DNA of 64,000 nucleotides from Riptortus pedestris (Eukaryota; Arthropoda; Insecta; Hemiptera; Alydidae), in contig CM032233.1 of NCBI GenBank assembly GCA_019009955.1, positions 66,608,501 through 66,672,500 of the forward strand, written 5' to 3'. Under the pieces are notes generated by a model. The model had not been told where the DNA came from. It did not search any database and was given only the letters and a program-made list of their open reading frames with translations. Both the position numbers and the translations under genes were made by a program. Every line of letters begins with the position of its first letter. Position 1 is the first letter of the stretch. Positions 56,520 through 64,000 of the stretch are shown piece after piece.

Positions 56520-58116
56520 CTATAATCATTATACCCATATCAAATATGACAATATAGTCCACACATTCCAAGCCATTATACATTTTTGTTTCAGTAACCT
56601 ACAGTATAAAATTATGACAATGGTAAGGTTCTATTTGTTGGAACAATCAAGTTAAGCTTAAACCAAACATTCTCAAAATATGAGGGAGACACACACACTA
56701 AGAGGTTGTTTTAATTTGTACATACATTATATCCTATTGTCAGCCCCCAACGAGGGGTTATTGCTAATCAATTAGGAAAGTAGGACAACTACCCTTCTAG
56801 TTTTGTGAACTGACAAATTACTTTATCGTATTTGTGGGGAAACCATAAATCTTTAGGCTCATATAATGAATAGTTTAGTATTTTATACCCCCCCCCTTCC
56901 ACCTCTCTTCTCTTGTTTGTTGGGGTACCTCTTTGCCAACAATTCAGAGATATTTTTCCAAGAGAAATATAATTTAAATTAAAATAAGAAAGAAATTTCA
57001 CACCACAGCTTCAAAGAAATTGAAAATTTTAATTAAGGTAAAAAATTGATTCTATGGTTGTTTTTCCTGTCTTTTCCTCCATGGTATTCTGCACCAGCAG
57101 TTGACTTGTAGGATTATATTGCTAGTGAGCAGGGCCTAAATCCCTACTACCATACCTGATTGATTATATAGATATTTAATTAATTTCTTTCCATAAATGC
57201 TTTTTGGACCCAGCCTATGTGTCCCAATTCGACCATGTCTGTTATACCCTGATATACCATCACATAGGACTACTTTGTTCAATTCAGCTCGGCTTTCTTA
57301 CAAATTTTGAAAACATGCCTTTGCCCTACTCCATCACAATGGTGACCAAGATCTAAAAATCGGAATATCTTCAATATTAATCGAGATATTCTTACTTTTC
57401 ATTCAGTAAACTTCTAATTATATTCTATCACTAAGAAATAAGCTAAAATATCTCGGAGCCTCTCAACTCAAGAGAAAAGAAGAAGTATTGTGTTCATTTG
57501 ACAAGGAGGAGGAGAGGTAAAAGAGAGCGTAAAATTAAAAAAAATGAAATGATATGACCAAGAGACATAAGTTATTTATTTTCAGAAATCTAAAATTTAT
57601 TTTGTTATTTTTGCTTAATTTTGTTAACATAAGATAAATTTTAAATTAAATGTTATTTTCAATTTATTTATATTTTATTTTCTTACTGCGTATACCCATA
57701 TTTTATGTCTCTTTGCGTCATTTCTACTGGATTCACCAATGTTATTGCTATAAAATTTGTATTTTTTTTGTCTCCTATTAATAAAAAAAACTGCGAGTAA
57801 CAATACTTTTTTTTCTCATTTATTAATCAGGGTAAATGTAGCATTTGAAGAAATGATCCCTTGATAATATCCAAGAAGGGAAAAAGTAATGATTGGCTTT
57901 GCATTTTATACAGTAATACTAACGTAACAAATAGCACGTTGGCAAGTTTAATCTTAGGTTGAATGGGAAACTAACTATATTTACTATTATAGCCCAAGGA
58001 CTTAAAGACAGACGCTACAACTATGGGGCAAGAGGTAATACGCAGAGGTTTCTGTAAAGGCTTGAATAGTGATTAATTTCGAAAAGAGTTTACGCAAATG
58101 CATCTACTAACATTTA
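56520..58116. other. DPYD upstream intron, AT-rich, unassigned
   Basis: No sign of the next upstream DPYD exon. A (CA)n run near 56688 and a poly-C run near 56888. Around 57060-57400 the composition is a bit richer in GC, but no motif was found. Confidence 0.4.
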
Positions 58117-58450
58117 TAAAAAGTCCGTCACTCAGGGCTGCGTAAACTAAGCAGATTTCTCATGTGCTCGAATGACACGCTACTGATCTCATCTCACCAT
58201 ATATTCTCTATTTATAAATAAATATCCGATGAGTAGATGGGGTTTAACTAAAGGCTGAAAACAACAAAATACAAATAACTTACTTAATATTCGTGTTACA
58301 AATAAATGTATAGAACAACAATTGTAGAGCATCAATAGTTTAACAAAATTGATTCTATAACATTCGTCAAGATATTTTTAATTTTCGAATTCCCCTCACC
58401 TCCCACTGTTCAGCCGATAGAAACTTGATCTTAGTGTGAAAATATGATCT
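58117..58450 (-). repeat. RepA copy 8 (reverse, truncated)
   Basis: Opens AAAAAGTCCGTCACTCAGGG and GCGTAAACTAAGCAGATTTC and continues with the tail blocks, fading near AACTTGATCTTAG. Confidence 0.65.
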
Positions 58451-58880
58451 ATTTAACTTCAATTAACCAATCTATGGCGGAAGGGTAACAAAAATGAAAA
58501 ACTTCAAATGATTATTAAAATCATTTTTTTTTATTTCTCGATTAGTTTCCCGTCCACATTACGCCTCATCAAAAAATATAACGAATTGTCTTCGTTATTT
58601 TGAGGTAGATTGAAAAATTTATTATAATCATTTAATGCCGATATACTGTTTTTCTTGTTTGAATATTATGCGAGTTCATTGTATTTTTTTGTCTTGAGCA
58701 TTCAGTTAATCTCCACTCCTACTCATGGGATTTTCATTTTTTACCAATTGTATCACTAATCATCTTGTGTACAACTTAAATACATAGTTTTATTTACATT
58801 GGGTTCTTATTAGTAAAGAAATAAAAAAATCATTATACTGTTATAGTACACGGAAAATTTCATTAGTTCATGGAGCACCT
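58451..58880. other. Unassigned DNA between RepA pieces
   Basis: AT-rich. Some blocks (AATCTCCACTCCTACTCATG near 58710) are relics of RepA. Confidence 0.35.
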
Positions 58881-59035
58881 TGTTAGCAGATTTCCCTTGA
58901 GGGAAATCAGCTATTGAGGTCGTACTCATGACGCGATTTTCAAAAATTTTCTTCAAATGTCCACCGATCCTACCCAAGACATGACGAAAATGAGGTCTGT
59001 TCAAAATTATATAAATATATTTAATTTTATTAGGA
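58881..59035 (+). repeat. RepA copy 9 head (forward, truncated)
   Basis: TTAGCAGATTTCCCTTGAGG, with a one-step imperfect palindrome, then CTATTGAGGTCGTACTCATG, TTCAAATGTCCACCGATCC and GAGGTCTGTTCAAAATTAT. It stops at a short TA stretch. Confidence 0.75.
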
Positions 59036-59844
59036 CACGGTGTTTTAGGCAAGTCACCCCAGCCGGGGCATTTCTCTATGGTGTAGAGGTGGTTTATTTG
59101 TTGTATGTTTTAGATGTGTATATTTGTTAAATGGAGCAATATTTATAACTGTAATAAATCATCGCAAATAAATTTTCGACATAGAATTGTTGAACTTTTG
59201 TTGAACCCATTCGTAAATCGCGTGATGATTACAAGCTCAATAGCTGATTTCTCTTGAATTAAACAAGTGTCTTATCGACAAGTGGAAATGAAAGTTTTCA
59301 AAATTAGACACTCATGGAGTGCAACGTCCTACATTTTAAGAGTCCATCTTAAAGAAAATGAATAGCGATAGCAGGCCAATCAGGAATATTCTGGTTTTGA
59401 CAAACACTATTAATATTGTCACTTAAGGCTGTATTAAATAATTTGTAAGTACACTAATAAATATAACGTATTTGCTTAGGCAATACGCTGGAACTGACAT
59501 TTTAACAAGATATAAAATTACAAGGGCATAGCAAAAGATATTAAATTCTATTAGAAATTTGAATCAAATGTCACTCATTTGACGTAAGTAAATCTATCAC
59601 TATTATTATTATCAATGACTCTAGACAACCTATCTGTATGTTTGATTGTAAAATCCTGTTTAGGCTAGGTTCAATAACACAGATCTGTTGCATAAAATAA
59701 AAAAAATGTGTATGGCTCAGAAATTTTCCTTAAGTGAAATCAGCAATTGGGGTTGTACTTAAGATGCAATTTTCGAAAAATACTTCAAATACCCGTCGAT
59801 TCTAAAATATATATGAGATCATTATATATATATATACGTACGTA
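59036..59844. other. Unassigned DNA with two small RepA head pieces
   Basis: Reverse and forward RepA head fragments lie at about 59170-59260 and 59725-59820 (AAGTGAAATCAGCAATTGGG). The rest is AT-rich. Confidence 0.4.
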
Positions 59845-60930
59845 AAATTGTAACCTATGTCTGTACATTGATTTTTTTCTCGAAATTTCATGATACTTTT
59901 TCGTTTCACATGTCATAGACACCATTTTGTTTCTTTCATGTATGTTTGTTTGTTTGTTACTTTTTCACGCATAAACGGCTAAACCAAATTTTATGAAACT
60001 TAGTATGTATATTACTACTAATCCAACTTAGACTTTAGGCTATATTAATTTTATCTGAGAGGAACCGGAGTGGGGGTTATACGGGAGGCCTGAAATTAAA
60101 AATACCGATATTTCGTTTCCTATTGGCTTTTTGGCAAATATGCACATATCAAAAGTTGTTTATTTTGTTATTTAGAGTAACTTTTGTTATATACACTTTC
60201 GTCGTATACCGAAGTATAAATGCATTATACGCTAAAAATTATAGCGGGAGTCAACAATATTATTTGGCACAAAAGAAACGAACTAAATAAAACTCGGTAT
60301 GTGTATTAGCACTGACGCCTTAATTATCATAATTGGCCATACCAAAATTTCTGGGGATGGACAGGAGTGGGGGTTGTAAGAAAGGCCTGAAATTAAAAAT
60401 AGCGGCATATTGTTTTCTACTGGTTTTTCTGCCAATATGCACATTACAAAAATTGTTTATTTTGTTATTTAAAGTAACTTATAAGAAAGTATAAATGAGA
60501 TATAGGTACACTAAAACTAAAACGGGAGCCAACTATTTTATTAGGCACTAACGGTTGAACCAAACTTAACAAAAATCGGTAAGTGAATTAGCATTAATTC
60601 TTTCATGATTATAAGCTATATTAAAATATTTAGGTTCCAACGGGATTGGGGGTTATATGGGAAGCCTGAAATAAAAATTCGCGATATTTCATTTTCTATT
60701 TCTTTTTCGGCAAACGTGCACATAGCAGAAGTTGTTTACATTTTTATTTAGAGTAACTTTTGTTGTATGATAAGGTATAAAGCAAGTAATTTGCGTAGAA
60801 ATATTGATATTTTCAACAATTCTTTCCAATATGAAGTACCAAGGTACGTCACCTGGGTAAATTAATTCAAATCCATGTTAACATTTTATCCTTAATAATT
60901 TAAATCTATGTTATTTTTTAACTCCAGTAA
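59845..60930 (+). mobile_element. RepB copy 6, Helitron-like, 3' end missing
   Basis: Starts AAAATTGTAACCTATGTCTG after a (TA)n/ACGTACG stretch, with a short (GTTT)n tract, about three monomers (spacing about 290), then the ATTAATTCAAATCCATGTTA block. The hairpin-CTAG end is absent; a poly-C stretch and a satellite follow. Confidence 0.7.
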
Positions 60931-60992
60931 CAGATTGCACCAAGTAAAGTATACTGCCCCCCCCCCCTCTTCTCTTATCCCAAACATTAATT

Positions 60993-61812
60993 CATGAGAA
61001 ACGCCAGTTTGAACTAAGGGCGATTTCATTCATATGTTTTATTTATTTATCTTTGAGGACATTAAACGTCGAAATGGGGCCTGAAATTCGTGGCTGGCTA
61101 TGAGGAGAATATGCCCGAACAGTCGGCGAGACCCCAGGAGGGAACTCCATGCCATCTAGCGGCCGTTTCACCAGTTACTCAGCAACTACTTCAAACGCTC
61201 AATAGGGTGCGCTGTATTGATCCCTATCCCTATTCTTTGCCTACAGCTGCGTTCTTTAAATATAAAATTATTCCATGAGAAACGCCAGTTTGCCCCCTAA
61301 GGGCGGGCGATTCAGATGTTTTATCGTCCATTTAGATTGACATTAAACGTCGAAATGGGGCCTGCAATTCGTGGCTGGCTATTAGGAGAATATGCCCGAG
61401 CAGGAGCTCTGCTCCTAGTCGGCAAGGCCCAAGGAGGGAACTCCATGCCATCTAGCGGCCGCTTCACCAGTTACTCATCAACTACTTCAAACGCCCAACA
61501 GGGTGCGCTGTATTGATCCCTATCCCTAATATTGGTTAAATCCATGAGAAACGCCAGTTTGCCCCCTTAGGGCGGGCGATTCAGATGTTCTATCGTCCAT
61601 TTAGGATTGACATTTAACGTCGAAATGGGGCCTGCAATTCGTGGCTGGCTATTAGGAGAATATGCCCGAGCAGGAGCTCTGCTCCTAGTCGGCAAGACCC
61701 TAGGAGGGAGCTTCATGCCATCTAGCGGCCGTTTCTCCAGTTACTCATCAACTACTTCAAACGCCCAACAGGATGCGCTGCATTGATCGCTATCCCTATT
61801 CTGTGCCTACAG
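60993..61812 (+). repeat. ~270-bp satellite, three tandem units
   Basis: CATGAGAAACGCCAGTTTG recurs at 60993, 61274 and 61543 (spacings 281 and 269). Units share GGGCGGGCGATTCAGATGTT (units 2-3), CGTCGAAATGGGGCCTG, TTCGTGGCTGGCTAT, GAGAATATGCCCGA, CATGCCATCTAGCGGCCG and ATTGATCCCTATCCC. GC content is far above the surroundings. Units 2 and 3 are closest to each other. Short open stretches across it are accidental. Confidence 0.85.
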
Positions 61813-62140
61813 CTTCCAGGACGAAAAAGCCCTTCATGCAGGGCCTGCGCAAACTAAGCAGATTTCCCACTTGTTGGAATATTGTTATGACCTCATCTAT
61901 TCTCTATTTCTCCCGGATTAAGAAACCTATGCATGGAGAAATTAAAATGTTAGCCGGACGTAAAACAAGTGGGAGTTTACAAAAGTCTTATACTAAAAAA
62001 ATAAAATAAACTAGATTATTATTCGACCACGAAAAAACGTGTGTAGAACAATACATTTAGAAAAATCTAACAACATTGGTTATATAGAATTTTTCAATTA
62101 AATTACAATGATTATATTTTATTTTTGAATGGTAAAGACT
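61813..62140 (-). repeat. RepA end fragment (reverse, diverged)
   Basis: GGGCCTGCGCAAACTAAGCA followed by GATTTCCCAC is the RepA right end in reverse; decayed tail blocks (AAGTGGGAGTTTACAAAAGT) continue to about 62140. Confidence 0.55.
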
Positions 62141-62504
62141 GGCAGGCTTTGTATAAGTATTTGTGAGTCTCACAATGATATCGAAAATTCCAAACTGATG
62201 AATGCAATAATTAAATATTTTCTGTATTTAAACTTTGTAAATATATGAAACATGAATGAATAGGCATAACTCAACAGGCAGACGACATAGTCCAAGGTGT
62301 TTATGCTTGTGTGTATTTTTTAGATAAATTTTCTTTTATCTTTTATTATTTAAAAAACTTGTAAATTTGTAATTTATTACTTGCTAATGTTCTAAATAAA
62401 CATACTTTATTATTATTATTACAAGGGAGATTTATACTCAGTATAACTGGTTTAAAATCCACCCAATATAAATTTATAATTTTGATATATTTTAAGGGCA
62501 ATTT
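62141..62504. other. Unassigned AT-rich DNA, possible LINE 3' end
   Basis: ATGTTCTAAATAAACATAC followed by (TTA)n at about 62400-62422 looks like a LINE 3' terminus, but no coding trace precedes it. Confidence 0.3.
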
Positions 62505-63030
62505 AAAACTTTAAACTGGGGCAGTAGTGGGGGTTATAAGGGGGACCTGAAACTAAAAATAGTGATATTTCATTTCCTATTGCCTTTTCGACAAATATGC
62601 TCAGAACAAAAGTTGTTTATTTTGTTATTTAAAGTAACTTTTGTTATATAGACTTTTGTAGTATACCGAAGTATAAATGAGTTATACACTAAAAACTCTA
62701 GCGGGAGTCAACAATTGTAGTTGGCATAAAAGACTCAACCGAACTAAACGAAACTCGGTATGTGTATTAGCACTAACTCCTCCATAATAAAAGGCTGTGC
62801 AAACATTTCTAGGGACGAACAGGAGTGGGGTTATAAGGGATGCCTGAAATTAAAAATAGCGATAAAAGTTGTTTATTTTGTTATTTAGAGTAACTTTATT
62901 CTTCAAATCTACATTTTTTTTCCATAAGTCGCCCAACTGACCCTTACGGGAAGAAAATACATTGCCAAAAACAAAATAAAATCTTTCCGCCTCAAATGAT
63001 TTCCCGAGCGAAGCCGGGTACCTTAGCTAA
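62505..63030 (+). mobile_element. RepB copy 7, 5' truncated
   Basis: Contains about one and a half monomers (GTGGGGGTTATAAGGGGGAC, then ACAGGAGTGGGGTTATAAGG) and the terminal hairpin CCCGAGCGAAGCCGGG, followed by TACCTTAG and CTAA at 63027-63030 instead of CTAG, then T. CTAA still fits CTRR. Confidence 0.7.
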
Positions 63031-63042
63031 TCTATATATATA

Positions 63043-64000
63043 TAAAATTGTAACCTCAGTCTGTACATTGATTTTTTTCGCGAAATTTCACGATAACTTT
63101 TCGTTTCACATGTCATAGACACCATAACTGCATTTTGTTTCTTTGGTGTCTGTTTGTTTGTTTGTTTGTTTATTTGTTTGTTTGTTTGTTTGTTACCTTT
63201 TCACGCATAAACGGCTGAACCGAATTTTATGAAACTTGGTATGTGTATTACTACTAGCCCAACTTAGACTTTAGGCTATATAAATATTCTCTAAGACAAA
63301 CAGGAGTGGGGGTTATAAGGGAGACCTGAAATTAAAAATAGCGATATTTCGTTTCCTATTGCTTTTTCAGCAAATATGCCCATTACAAAAGTTGTTTATT
63401 TTGTAATTTAGAGTAACTTTTGTTATATGCACTTTTGCCGTAAACGGAAGTATAAATGAGTTATACGCTAAAATCTATAGCGGAGTCCACAATTTTATTT
63501 GTCACAAAAGACTCAACCGAACTAAACCAAATTCGGTATGTGAATTAGCACTAACGCCTTACTTATAATAAGCCATACTAACATTTCTTGGGACGGGCAG
63601 GAGTGGGGGTTATAAGGAAGGCCTGAATTTAAAAATAGCGGTATTTCGTTTCTTATTGCATTTTCGGCAAATATGAACATAACAAAAGTTGTTTATTTTG
63701 TTATTTAGAGTAACTTTTGTCATATTCATTTTTGTCTTTTAACAAAGTATAAACGAGATATACACTGTAAACTAAAGCGGGAGTCAACGATTTCATTGAG
63801 TGCTAACGAGTAAACCGAACTTACAAAAACTCGGTATGTCAATTAGCATTAATTCTTCCATGATTATAAGCTGTATTAAAATTCTTAGGTTAGAACGGGA
63901 GTGGGTGTTATAAGAGAGGCCTGAAATAAAAATTCGCGATATTTCATTGTCTAATTGTCTACGGGAAATATGACAATTTGGAGGACAGTGAAGACTTACA
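63043..64000 (+). mobile_element. RepB copy 8, running off the window
   Basis: Starts AAAATTGTAACCTCAGTCTG after a short (TA)n run, has a (GTTT)n tract at about 63150-63192 and about three monomers, and reaches the block preceding the hairpin end (GGAGGACAGTGAAGACTTAC) at the window edge. It lies head to tail with copy 7. Confidence 0.75.

Noticed and set aside
61090..62009. Small proteins across the satellite
   Set aside because: The open stretches differ between tandem units and change frame, as expected for non-coding satellite DNA.
1..64000. A new multi-gene biological system
   Set aside because: Only three host genes are visible, two of them well-known housekeeping genes with no functional link. 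The remaining structure is explained by repeats.

Overview
The window is animal nuclear DNA, most likely from an insect with a large, AT-rich, transposon-filled genome. The evidence is split genes with GT-AG introns, abundant (TA)n microsatellites, tRNA-derived SINEs, CR1/L2-type, R2-like and RTE/Jockey-like LINE remains, Tc1/mariner elements and Helitron-like repeats. The species cannot be named from the sequence alone. No bacterial-style genes, operons or CRISPR arrays are present.

Layout. (1) 1-3189: the last exon of an unidentified single-pass membrane protein (+ strand, 881-1080) and its probable 3' UTR. (2) 3190-22119: a gene-free block of repeats. It holds a dead mariner-type element, a mosaic of a repeat family called RepA here (5689-10120), and a back-to-back cluster of Helitron-like elements called RepB (10197-19302). 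A 5'-truncated LINE with clear 12-bp target-site duplications is nested in one RepB copy. A foldback MITE and another RepA tandem follow. (3) 22119-33860: a complete four-exon PGAP2 gene (+ strand, 264 codons) for a Golgi GPI-anchor lipid-remodelling factor. Its introns carry two solo LTRs with perfect 4-bp target duplications, a 57-bp palindromic micro-element and a SINE. (4) 33861-36480: AT-rich DNA between two convergent genes. (5) 36480-56519 and beyond: the 3' twelve coding exons of dihydropyrimidine dehydrogenase (DPYD, - strand), the first enzyme of pyrimidine breakdown. All splice phases join in frame, and the catalytic Cys loop and both C-terminal 4Fe-4S motifs are intact. Roughly the first 320 residues are missing and should lie beyond the right edge. 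Its introns hold R2-like and RTE-like LINE remains, SINEs, a foldback MITE, a RepA copy and a nearly complete Tc1 transposon. (6) 56520-64000: intron or upstream sequence with more RepA and RepB copies and a three-unit ~270-bp satellite.

PGAP2 and DPYD are housekeeping genes that work independently; they are only convergent neighbours. I found no convincing new multi-gene system. The most notable structure is in the repeats: two families with hairpin ends and internal TA microsatellites, one of which carries variable numbers of a ~298-bp internal monomer, plus the extreme palindromic micro-element. All calls were made by eye and by translation; none were checked against a database.
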